This document shows positions 1-8,204 of a stretch of DNA of 64,000 nucleotides, piece after piece. The stretch spans positions 2,046,001 to 2,110,000 of the forward strand of contig JACJXT010000011.1 in assembly GCA_020636535.1 (NCBI GenBank), given 5' to 3'. Every line of letters begins with the position of its first letter. Positions within the stretch are counted from its first letter, which is position 1. The notes under the pieces are model-generated. The model was not told where the DNA came from and ran no database searches. It was given only the letters and a program-made list of their open reading frames with translations. The translations under genes and the position numbers were made by a program. Origin of the DNA: Chitinophagales bacterium (GTDB lineage Bacteria > Bacteroidota > Bacteroidia > Chitinophagales > JADIYW01).

Positions 1-37
1 TTTGGAATTATTCACATTTATAATTTATAAAATAATA

Positions 38-514
38 CTAGTTTTCATCTCTAATTTTTTTAATTTTTTCTAATTCAATAATGTCAATTTTATCTTTTGG
101 TCTATTGGTTGTTTTCTTGTTTTCAATTAATTGGTTAATATGCAAAAATGGAACCTTAACAGCTAAAATTTCTGCCACTGATGCCATTTGCAAACATTCC
201 TCAAATGTATATTGCTCTAGACCTTTCATTTCTACTATAATATCAATATCAATATTATTACCAATATAAAAGTTTGTCCAACCAGGAATTAAATCAATAG
301 TAGTCCAATCAATGTCAGTATAATTATATTGATTGAATACTTTACCAAGTGCTAATCTATTTTCGGTAGTGTTTTCAATCCAAATATCAATATCTGCTGT
401 AGTTCTATTAAAACCATGTAAGTTTACAGCAAAACCACCAATCATAATATATTTTACTTTGTTATCGTTAAGATTTTTCCAAAATGCTAATATTGCTTCA
501 TCGAATATATCCAT
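38..514 (-). CDS. Nucleotidyltransferase-fold protein (DUF6036/MNT-like)
   Basis: 158-residue protein with a minimal nucleotidyltransferase core. A GGFAVNLHG segment (about residues 26-34) is followed by TADIDIW, giving the GG...DxD signature, and a third acidic stretch DIDIIVE lies near residues 89-95. These are the metal- and nucleotide-binding elements of the MNT/AbiEii/DUF6036 group. Members act in toxin-antitoxin or antibiotic-modifying roles, so the substrate here is open. The ATG lies 3 bp after the stop of a 54-residue gene (518-682), so the two are probably co-transcribed. No HEPN partner is visible, although the usual MNT-HEPN module would have one. The fold is well supported; the function is not. 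Confidence 0.75.
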   Translation of the reverse strand: MDIFDEAILAFWKNLNDNKVKYIMIGGFAVNLHGFNRTTADIDIWIENTTENRLALGKVFNQYNYTDIDWTTIDLIPGWTNFYIGNNIDIDIIVEMKGLEQYTFEECLQMASVAEILAVKVPFLHINQLIENKKTTNRPKDKIDIIELEKIKKIRDEN

Positions 515-517
515 ATT

Positions 518-682
518 CTATTTCTTAATATATAGTTTGTGTTCTACTTTGGCATTTTTAAGCATAATACCAATTTTCATTAGTTGTGTAGTCATTAAAA
601 ACCTTTCTGTATCTGTTTTTTGTAAATTGGCTTTTAGTTTTTCTAAGTGTTGAGCTTCTATTTTGGTTTTATCAACTTCCAT
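518..682 (-). CDS. Small conserved-looking helical protein upstream of the nucleotidyltransferase
   Basis: A 54-residue ORF starts at an ATG (complement of 680-682) and ends in TAG at 518-520. It reads MEVDKTKIEAQHLEKLK at its start and continues charged and probably all-helical, with the core ERFLMTTQLMKIG and a basic end (KLYIKK). It has no signal peptide or membrane segment. It stops 3 bp before the nucleotidyltransferase start, which is tight operon spacing and the main reason to call it real. It could be the regulatory or antitoxin-like partner of the NTase; that is inference from the layout only. I do not recognise the family. Confidence 0.6.
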   Translation of the reverse strand: MEVDKTKIEAQHLEKLKANLQKTDTERFLMTTQLMKIGIMLKNAKVEHKLYIKK

Positions 683-719
683 TTTAATTATTATTCCAAA
701 GTAAAAATAAAAAATAAAT

Positions 720-960
720 GGTATAGTATTATGTTAGATGGAAAGAAACATTAAAATTTATTAGAATACATGGAAATGGTGAGATTATTTTTTGTGAGAA
801 TTGTTTTGTGTTGACACGAAGCAAAGTGTAGAATGCATAAAAATGGTGAAGTTTATTAAATGTCAGAAGGAAACTTCTGACAGCACGAAAACACTTAATG
901 TGGCAGTAAAATGGAATTCTCAGAGTTTTCTTCGAATAACTCTGAGTGGAATGGTTACTT
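720..960. repeat. Gene-free tract with ~67-bp periodic degenerate repeats and two strong hairpins
   Basis: The stretch 683-986 holds no convincing gene. The phrase TAGAATxCATxxAAATGGTGA begins at 762 and again at 829, and a weaker AATGG echo lies at 910, giving a period of about 67 bp. Two clean hairpins sit inside. One, 861-882, has a 9-bp stem TGTCAGAAG/CTTCTGACA closed by a GAAA tetraloop. The other, 919-946, has a 9-bp stem CTCAGAGTT/AACTCTGAG with a 10-nt loop. Neither is followed by a convincing U-tract, so they do not look like ordinary terminators. The tract is probably a dispersed intergenic repeat or a structured RNA segment. Confidence 0.5.
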
Positions 961-986
961 GTCACTAATGCCCAGTCGCTCAATAA

Positions 987-3851
987 TTAAGTAAATAAAT
1001 ATTGTAAGTCTTCTTGCGTAAGATTTTTCACAAAATTTTCTTCTGCTGTTATTAAATTATCTGACATGATTTGTTTTTGAGATTGTATGGCTAGGATTTT
1101 TTCTTCGATGGTATCTTTGCATATCATTTTATAAGCAAACACATTTTTTGTTTGTCCAATTCTATGTGTTCTATCAATTGCTTGTTGTTGAATAGCTGTG
1201 TTCCACCAAGGATCTACAATAAAAACATAATCGGCTGCTGTTAAATTAATACCAGCATTTCCAGACTGTATAGTCATTAAAAATATATTTGTAGTATTAC
1301 CTTCTGTTTGAAATGCATTAATCATTTCTTGTCTGTCTTTGATATCTACATCGCCATCAAAATGATAGTATGACAAATTATTTTTACTAAGCTGCTCTCC
1401 TATTAAATGTAGCATGCCTTTGAATTGAGAAAATATTAAAATTTTATTACTTGATAAATTATTTGTTATTTCATCAATTAACATATCTACTTTTACAGAT
1501 TGCTTCACAGGAACATCTAGATCTTTTACTAATTGTGTAGCACTACATACTTGTCGTAGTTTTAAAATGCCTTGTAAGATACTTAGTTTAGATTTTCCTA
1601 TTCCGTTTTCTTTAATATTTAAAAATATACTTTGTTTAATTTGATTTTTAATTTGGTCGTATACTGCTTTTTGTTCGTCGCCCATTTCGCACCAAAGTGT
1701 TAACTCTGTTTTTTCTGGTAAGTCTTTGGCTACTTGTTGTTTTGTTCTTCGTAAAATAAATGGTGCTGTTAGTTTTTGTAAGCTCAACATTTTTTCTTCG
1801 CTACGATGTCTGTCTATTGGTGTAGCAAATTCTTTCTTAAAGAATTCTTGTGTTCCTAAATAACTTGGCAATAAGAAATTGAGTTGTGCATATAAATCAA
1901 ACGAATTATTAATAATTGGCGTACCACTCAATCCAATTCTATTTTTTGCTAAAATTTGGTAGGATGCTTTAGTAGTTTGTGTATATAAATTTTTAATATG
2001 ATGACATTCATCTAAGACTACGGTATTCCAATACACCGATTTTATTAAATCTATATCGTTACGCATTGTTGCATAAGAAGTAATAAGCACTTGATTGTTG
2101 TTGGCAAAAAAGTTAGACAGATTTCTTTGACTGCCTTTATAAATAAACGATTTTGCACTTGGTAAGAATTTCTGCAATTCGGTTTCCCAATTGTAAATAA
2201 GTGAGTTTGGACAAACGATTAACATATTGGCTTTGGCATCTTGCTCTAATTGATGTGCTATAAAACAAATGGTTTGTAGTGTTTTACCTAAACCCATATC
2301 GTCTGCTAAACAAGCACCAGCACCAATTTCGCTCAGCAAAGAAAACCATTCAAAACCTTTGTATTGATAATCTCTTAGCGTTGCTTTTATAGTTGTAGGA
2401 ATTTCATATAACTTATTATCAATATTTTGCCAATCGTTCCATTTATTCCACCATTGTTTATCAATAATAAATTTAAAATCGGTAGATTGACTTAATGACT
2501 CTGCTTGTAATAAAATCCACTTGGCAACTTTAATCGTATTTTTATTTATTGTAGCATGTTTAATTAAAACACCATACTTAGTCAGCCAATCGTCATCTAA
2601 AATACCAATAGAGTTATCTTTTAATAAAACAGATTTTTGATTATTATATAGGTTTTTCTGCAACTCTTTTAAGTCTACTTTTTCTTTACCAAACGACAAA
2701 TACAAATCTGCTTCTACAAAACTATCTATGGTTTTTATATTTTTTATTTCGGTAGCTAATGGATATGATGAATATCTAAAATGCTTTAGCATATCCATTC
2801 CAACTAATTCTATATTTTTTTCTAATAATTGATGATAGAATTTATAGAACCAATTTTTCTTTTTGGCATCTGTAAACGATAAATAGTAATACGCATTTTT
2901 TTGTTTCTCGAAATTTGGATGTGCTTGCTGAATAAAATTCAACAGTTCATTTTCTTTAGCATCATCTCTAAGAATAGTATATACTTTTCCATCTATTGTA
3001 GTAGTATATTTTGCTTGAAAATTGCCTTCTACTACAATGTCATCATATTTAAATTGTGGTGTAATCATTAAGAAAGAACCGCTATTAATTTCACTTAAAT
3101 AGATAGTCAACATTGGTTCTACATCTATAGTATTAGATTGATATATATTATTAGTTTCTACAGTATATTTATGTTCAATTTTCTTGATAATCTCTTTCAT
3201 TATCAATGTTTCATCTGTAAGGTGTTTTTCTTTAAAAGCATTATATACGAATTGTATGTATTGATTATCTTCTAAAGACAATAAATAATAAATATTGTCT
3301 TTTTCTATTAAGAAGCTATTTTGCTTAAACTCATTGATATTGAATTTAGTGGCATCAATTTCAATCCAAGTAATAAAACTATACACTTCATTTTCCTTAA
3401 TCAGTTCGAAGCTAAGTGTAGTTTTTTTATCTGAAATTTTGCAAGGTGCATTGAGTAAATTTCCTGTTTTTGGATTGGTTATTTTATGATACAAAGATAC
3501 TTTATCTTGACATTTGACCAGCATTTGAAAGTTTTCATACAACTCTCTTGTAATTGCCTTTTGAATATATTTTTCTAAATTTCCACCAGATTTTTGTCTT
3601 CTAAAAAATTTGGTTTGCTCACTAATTCTAAATTTAATATGCTCTGGAGTAAAGTCTTCAAAAACGCTTCTAACTTCAACATCTACTAATTTTTTGTTAT
3701 AGTCTAAGTTGTCTAAGAAAAATTCTAAAGGTGTAAATTTTAATGGTTGATTTTCTTTTTTTTCAACCAAGAGCATGGAAAAAAGATTGTAAAATCCTTC
3801 AATATTTTTAGGTTGAATACAGAATGCAATTTTAATTACTCTCTTAGCCAT
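987..3851 (-). CDS. SNF2-family DEAD/DEAH helicase-like ATPase
   Basis: A Swi2/Snf2 ATPase of about 954 residues. The C-terminal half carries the classic motifs in order: DDMGLGKTLQ (I, Walker A), ITSYATMR (Ib region), DECHH (II), SGTPI (III), then the HelicC lobe with ILIFSQFKGML (IV), SGNAGINLTAADYVF (V) and QQAIDRTHRIGQT (VI). The N-terminal ~470 residues are a poorly conserved accessory region typical of bacterial SNF2 proteins. The preceding in-frame TTG at 3866 is possible, but the ATG at 3851 (MAKRVIK) is preferred. Such proteins translocate on double-stranded DNA and remodel protein-DNA complexes. There is no methyltransferase or PLD nuclease beside it, so a DISARM-type defence role is not supported. 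Confidence 0.9.
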   Translation of the reverse strand: MAKRVIKIAFCIQPKNIEGFYNLFSMLLVEKKENQPLKFTPLEFFLDNLDYNKKLVDVEVRSVFEDFTPEHIKFRISEQTKFFRRQKSGGNLEKYIQKAITRELYENFQMLVKCQDKVSLYHKITNPKTGNLLNAPCKISDKKTTLSFELIKENEVYSFITWIEIDATKFNINEFKQNSFLIEKDNIYYLLSLEDNQYIQFVYNAFKEKHLTDETLIMKEIIKKIEHKYTVETNNIYQSNTIDVEPMLTIYLSEINSGSFLMITPQFKYDDIVVEGNFQAKYTTTIDGKVYTILRDDAKENELLNFIQQAHPNFEKQKNAYYYLSFTDAKKKNWFYKFYHQLLEKNIELVGMDMLKHFRYSSYPLATEIKNIKTIDSFVEADLYLSFGKEKVDLKELQKNLYNNQKSVLLKDNSIGILDDDWLTKYGVLIKHATINKNTIKVAKWILLQAESLSQSTDFKFIIDKQWWNKWNDWQNIDNKLYEIPTTIKATLRDYQYKGFEWFSLLSEIGAGACLADDMGLGKTLQTICFIAHQLEQDAKANMLIVCPNSLIYNWETELQKFLPSAKSFIYKGSQRNLSNFFANNNQVLITSYATMRNDIDLIKSVYWNTVVLDECHHIKNLYTQTTKASYQILAKNRIGLSGTPIINNSFDLYAQLNFLLPSYLGTQEFFKKEFATPIDRHRSEEKMLSLQKLTAPFILRRTKQQVAKDLPEKTELTLWCEMGDEQKAVYDQIKNQIKQSIFLNIKENGIGKSKLSILQGILKLRQVCSATQLVKDLDVPVKQSVKVDMLIDEITNNLSSNKILIFSQFKGMLHLIGEQLSKNNLSYYHFDGDVDIKDRQEMINAFQTEGNTTNIFLMTIQSGNAGINLTAADYVFIVDPWWNTAIQQQAIDRTHRIGQTKNVFAYKMICKDTIEEKILAIQSQKQIMSDNLITAEENFVKNLTQEDLQYLFT

Positions 3852-3913
3852 TTTGTAAAAATGCAATTTTGATTGTTGATTGAAAACTGAAAATTAAGAC
3901 TTAACACATCGAT

Positions 3914-3948
3914 AAAAAAAGAGGTTGCCGAAATTGACAACCTCTTTT
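3914..3948 (-). terminator. Rho-independent terminator after the TonB receptor gene
   Basis: Arms AAAAGAGGTTG (3917-3927) and CAACCTCTTTT (3938-3948) form a perfect 11-bp stem with a 10-nt loop. On the minus strand the hairpin is followed by a T-run (complement of 3914-3920), which places it downstream of the receptor gene ending at 4001. The gap between that gene and the helicase start is only about 150 bp, so it also insulates the helicase. Confidence 0.8.
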
Positions 3949-4000
3949 AATTTATAATCGCTTAATAGATTCTCAATGTTGAGAAAATGACGATTTTTAT

Positions 4001-7000
4001 TTAGTATGCTATTGGTGTAGCATTGTCTATTCTATTGCTGTTTTCTAACCAGTTTTTGCCTTGGTTATAAGTTAAACCAACATAGAAAGTTCTTCCAATT
4101 AATGGTCCACCAACATTCGTATAGTATTCTGGACCTGCAATATTTGTAGCACCAACTTTTAATTGTGTTTGAATTTTATCAAAGAAATAGTTGATGTTAG
4201 CATCTAAAACACCTCTTGAATCTACAGTTCCATTAGCAAAGCTAGAAGCCCAGTCGATTGAAGATTGCCATCTGTAATCAATAGCAAAACCAAGACCCTT
4301 CCATACTTTTTCGCCACTTAAACCAACAGTAACTTGATTTTCTGCTGTGTTAAATCCTAAATCTTGCTCAGTACTTCCACTAGTGTTAGCATCTTTTAGC
4401 TTATAGTCTGTCCAGTTATAACTAGCTCTTAAATATAATTTTTTAGGTAAAGCATACATAATACCAATACCAGCACCATAAGAATATACTTTATCTGCTA
4501 AGTTAGTATAAGGATACCATAACTCACCTGGTGCAATTACTTCACCTTTATGATAAGTTGTATCTTTATTTACTACAAAGGTTTGACCTATAAAATCATT
4601 ATAAATATTGAAATAACCATTCACATCTATCATTAATTTTTTATTGGCTAATAATGCTTTATAACCTAACTCTACCACTTGTAATCTTTCTGGTTTTACA
4701 TAACTTAAATCTGCTGTTTGTAATTTAGAAGTATCATTTCCACCAAGTACATAAGCTTGATATGAAGCATAAGTATATGCACCACCATTATAAATACCAT
4801 ATCTAGCAGCATTGGCTTCAGTACCACCTAATAAAATACTTGTTGTTGGAAAGTAAATATATTGTGCTTGTGTATCTGGATTACGGAAACCAGTTTGGTA
4901 AGACATTCTAATATTGTGATTTCTATCTTCACCTAAAGACAATACAGCTGCAACTCTTGGCGACCAAATGCCTTTAAAGTTTTGGTTTTTATCATATCTG
5001 ATAGAAGCTTGTAAACGCAACATATCATCAAATAGTTTTCTTTGTACTTGTAAGAAAGCACCATATTCATTAATATTGATTCTTTCAAAAACACCATCAC
5101 CATCTGGATCTTCGTTAAATACCGTTCCATTAGTAAACAAACTATACATTCTATGATTACCACCTACTTGAATATCAACATATTTACCTGTCCAACGAGA
5201 AAGGTCAACCATAGCTTCTGTATGGAATAATCTAGAATTATCAATAAAACTAGCACCACCTTGTTGGAAAAGACCACTTCTTACTTGTTCAATAATTGCT
5301 TGTTGTTCTTCTGGCGTCATAGATGTCCAAGAAGCATCTGCTACATTTCTTGCATTTTGTGCCAATTGATTAAACAAAGCACCATCATTAGCTAGTAAAG
5401 CTGCTGCTGGTGTATTTACAAGCGTTCCTACTAAAGTATTTGCTAATGTAGTTAAATAAGTTGGTGCCCAAACACTTGCAGTAGGAGAAGCCGTTTCATT
5501 AACATATGAACCTAAGGCAGTATTATTATATGAGTTTCCTGCATTGGTTTGCGACATGTAAGAACGAATAAAGAAATCTTGTCCTTTAATTTCTGCTTTA
5601 TGGAATTGCTGTGTAAAGTTTCTTAAAGCATATCTTTCTGAACCTTGATACACTGAGTTACCATAACCAATTCTATAATTATAAGAGAACTCATAATTTT
5701 TATTTTGGAATGGTCTTAAATATACTCCAAAATCTCCTTTAATTGAAGTAGCATTATTATTATCTAATAATTTTTGCTCTTCAAGACCAGTTCTTCTTAA
5801 ACCATTCGCTAAGAATTGGTCAAACAAAGGTTGAATAGAATCAAACGCTGCTGTTACATCCATATTCGCTGTATAATTGGGATCTGAAATTGGCACAGGA
5901 ATATTAGCTGCTACTTGAGCTTGAACACCTGCATTAATAGTAGCTTGACCTGTTGGAGAAGCAACATAAGCATCTGCTTGAGTATTAGCAATTGCAGCTG
6001 CCTCTTCTGGAGTATATAATCCAGAACCTATTGCTGCTGCATAAGCTTGAGCATATGCACCTGCTCTAACAGCAGCTGTTACTTGTGCTTTAATATAGTT
6101 TATTCCACCTACAATAGAATTAGTACCACTTTCAGCTCCAGCTACAGCACTTGGTAATGCTAAAGGACTTAATTCAAAGATATTGGCTTCATCACCATAA
6201 AGATTCATACCATCGAAACCTTGTGTGCCTAATGCACCAGAATTGTTTCTTGCCGTAGTATAATCATTAGCATACCAATCTGTACCTTTAAATGCATTAA
6301 AGTTAAATTTAATTGCTACGAATTCTTTTTCTTTTCTTTTCCATACATGACCAACTCTCATACCTACACTTCCCATTGGTTTGTAACCATAGTTATTGCC
6401 AGCTTGAGAAAAACCACCTTTTACTTGTGCAGAAAATCCAGGATAATCGAATGGATTTTTAGAGTTCATTAATAAGATACCGTTAAATGCATTTGGACCA
6501 TATAGTGCAGAAGCTGCACCTGGCACTAACTCTACATTTGAAATATCTAATTCACCAATACCTACTATATTACCTGTAGGAAAGTTTAATAATGGAGCAG
6601 CATTGTCCATACCATCCATTAATTGAACAAAACGCGTGTTAGAAATACCACCAAAACCTCTAGTATTTACAGATGTTAAAGTCATTGAACCTTGAATGAC
6701 TTGTACGCCTTTTAGTTTTGATAAATCATCGTAGTAATCACTAGAAGAAGACAATTTAACTGCCTTTTGATCCATTTTTTCAATGGTTACTGGTGATTCT
6801 AAGATTTTTTCTTCTACTCTTGATGCAGAAACAACTACTGTGTTTAGTTCGTTAGATTCTTCACTCAATGTAAACACTAAGTCATTTGCATCTCCAGTAA
6901 TTTCTTGTTCTTGCGACACCATACCAACCATAGAAATTACTAAGGTAAATGGTGTTTCTTGTTCGGTAGTTAATTCAAAATTACCGTCTAGGTCTGTTAC

Positions 7001-7147
7001 AGTACCTTCGGTAGTGCCTTTAATACTAACATTGGCTCCAATTATAGGTTCATTTGCTTCATCGGTAACCCTACCTTGTACTAGAGTAGCCGCAAATGAA
7101 AATACAACAGATAACATTAGTAAAAAGCTTAAGCTGATTTTTTTCAT
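4001..7147 (-). CDS. TonB-dependent outer-membrane receptor with carboxypeptidase-D-like N-terminal domain
   Basis: Roughly 1048 residues from the ATG at 7147, chosen over the ATG at 7156 because MKKISLSFLLMLSVVFSFA is a clean signal peptide. Domains in order: CarboxypepD_reg-like (QGRVTDEANEPIIGANVSI to about residue 110); TonB plug with the VQVIQGSMTLTSVNTRGFG and GAASALYGPNAFNG segments; then a 22-strand barrel ending in TFYVGLTYNQGKNW. There is no SusD neighbour, so it is not an obvious glycan PUL receptor, and the substrate is unknown. It carries an odd Ala/Tyr/Gln-rich helical insert near residues 355-425. A TAnnTTTG-type -7 box (TAAATTTG) lies at 7162-7169, and a strong terminator follows at 3914-3948. 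Confidence 0.92.
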   Translation of the reverse strand: MKKISLSFLLMLSVVFSFAATLVQGRVTDEANEPIIGANVSIKGTTEGTVTDLDGNFELTTEQETPFTLVISMVGMVSQEQEITGDANDLVFTLSEESNELNTVVVSASRVEEKILESPVTIEKMDQKAVKLSSSSDYYDDLSKLKGVQVIQGSMTLTSVNTRGFGGISNTRFVQLMDGMDNAAPLLNFPTGNIVGIGELDISNVELVPGAASALYGPNAFNGILLMNSKNPFDYPGFSAQVKGGFSQAGNNYGYKPMGSVGMRVGHVWKRKEKEFVAIKFNFNAFKGTDWYANDYTTARNNSGALGTQGFDGMNLYGDEANIFELSPLALPSAVAGAESGTNSIVGGINYIKAQVTAAVRAGAYAQAYAAAIGSGLYTPEEAAAIANTQADAYVASPTGQATINAGVQAQVAANIPVPISDPNYTANMDVTAAFDSIQPLFDQFLANGLRRTGLEEQKLLDNNNATSIKGDFGVYLRPFQNKNYEFSYNYRIGYGNSVYQGSERYALRNFTQQFHKAEIKGQDFFIRSYMSQTNAGNSYNNTALGSYVNETASPTASVWAPTYLTTLANTLVGTLVNTPAAALLANDGALFNQLAQNARNVADASWTSMTPEEQQAIIEQVRSGLFQQGGASFIDNSRLFHTEAMVDLSRWTGKYVDIQVGGNHRMYSLFTNGTVFNEDPDGDGVFERININEYGAFLQVQRKLFDDMLRLQASIRYDKNQNFKGIWSPRVAAVLSLGEDRNHNIRMSYQTGFRNPDTQAQYIYFPTTSILLGGTEANAARYGIYNGGAYTYASYQAYVLGGNDTSKLQTADLSYVKPERLQVVELGYKALLANKKLMIDVNGYFNIYNDFIGQTFVVNKDTTYHKGEVIAPGELWYPYTNLADKVYSYGAGIGIMYALPKKLYLRASYNWTDYKLKDANTSGSTEQDLGFNTAENQVTVGLSGEKVWKGLGFAIDYRWQSSIDWASSFANGTVDSRGVLDANINYFFDKIQTQLKVGATNIAGPEYYTNVGGPLIGRTFYVGLTYNQGKNWLENSNRIDNATPIAY

Positions 7148-7289
7148 ATCTCTCATAAAGTCAAATTTATTTTCGGTGCAATATATGAAATGTTTAGTTA
7201 ATAGGTAACACTAAGTTAATAAAAGTTGTGGATAATTTAAATTTACTTAAAAACAGTGAGAAGCTAAAGTTAAAATAGGAATTTGGTTA

Positions 7290-8204
7290 CTAATACCAAA
7301 GTCGAGCATTAACTTTTTTAAGATACGCTAAGCCATTTTTATTCATTACTTTTCTTTGGCTTTGTTTTACTCTTCTATATAAACTTTTAATTGTTTGAAA
7401 ATACAGTTTTACATTCAATTTAGTTTTATACATAAAAAATAGTTTCCACATAATAAAATGTGTCAACACATAAATCCAAGGTAGATGTTTGTAAGCAACC
7501 AGTATTTTATTTTCAAACATTCTTGCATAGGTTTTATCTTGAATTTCTCTACCACTTGGATTTTGTTTATGTATTACTTCAACAACATCTGTATATAAAA
7601 TGGTATAACCTGCTTTAATAGTAGCGTATGCAATATCATATTCTTCCATGCCATAGAAAAAATCATCTTGATATAAACCTGTTTGTTGTAATATGTCTGC
7701 TTTGATTACATGCCCGTAGCCAAAGAAAGAATTATAAAAAATTTCATTATTCGTTTTTAATAGAGTCAAATCTTTTATAGGTCGTTCTACTTTATTGGTA
7801 AATGGATTAATTCCTTTAAATCCTACAATACCTAAATTATATTTTTTGTATTCATCATATACTTTAATAACATATTCTATTACACTAGGATAGTTAATTT
7901 CTGCATCATCATCCATAAATAAAAGATATTTACCTTTTGCTTTTTGAATGAGTAAATTTCGACCACCAGCTACACCTAAATTTTTATCTGAATAAATGTA
8001 TTGAACTAATGATTTTTGTTCTGGCGAAAGTTGAGCTATATAATCTTCAAATATTTGATAGGAATCTGTAGAGGCATTATTTACTACAATAATTTCTTTA
8101 GAAAATCCATCAAAATTACTTAAAGACAATACATTTGCGACAGCATCTATAGTATCTTTTGGTCTGTTATAACTTATAATTAAAAATGAAAAAACATCAT
8201 TCAT
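7290..8204 (-). CDS. Family 2 glycosyltransferase
   Basis: A 304-residue GT-A enzyme. FSFLIISYNRPKDT at the N-terminus and VVNNASTD give the nucleotide-sugar site, GVAGGRNLLIQKAKGKYL precedes the metal-binding DDDAEI, and EEYDIAYATIKAGY is the ED-type catalytic region (about residues 190-205). It resembles rhamnosyl- or other deoxyhexosyl-transferases, but the donor cannot be told. Its start overlaps the 3' end of the YfhO-like gene by 8 bp, so translation is probably coupled. It is the last gene of the leftward glycan cluster. Confidence 0.9.
   Translation of the reverse strand: MNDVFSFLIISYNRPKDTIDAVANVLSLSNFDGFSKEIIVVNNASTDSYQIFEDYIAQLSPEQKSLVQYIYSDKNLGVAGGRNLLIQKAKGKYLLFMDDDAEINYPSVIEYVIKVYDEYKKYNLGIVGFKGINPFTNKVERPIKDLTLLKTNNEIFYNSFFGYGHVIKADILQQTGLYQDDFFYGMEEYDIAYATIKAGYTILYTDVVEVIHKQNPSGREIQDKTYARMFENKILVAYKHLPWIYVLTHFIMWKLFFMYKTKLNVKLYFQTIKSLYRRVKQSQRKVMNKNGLAYLKKVNARLWY

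Noticed and set aside
729..983. 84-residue minus-strand ORF
   Set aside because: It runs across the hairpin repeats, has no recognisable motif and a composition unlike its neighbours; treated as non-coding.
987..3851. SNF2 helicase as part of a DISARM-like defence system
   Set aside because: None of the required partners (methyltransferase, DUF1998, PLD) lies nearby.
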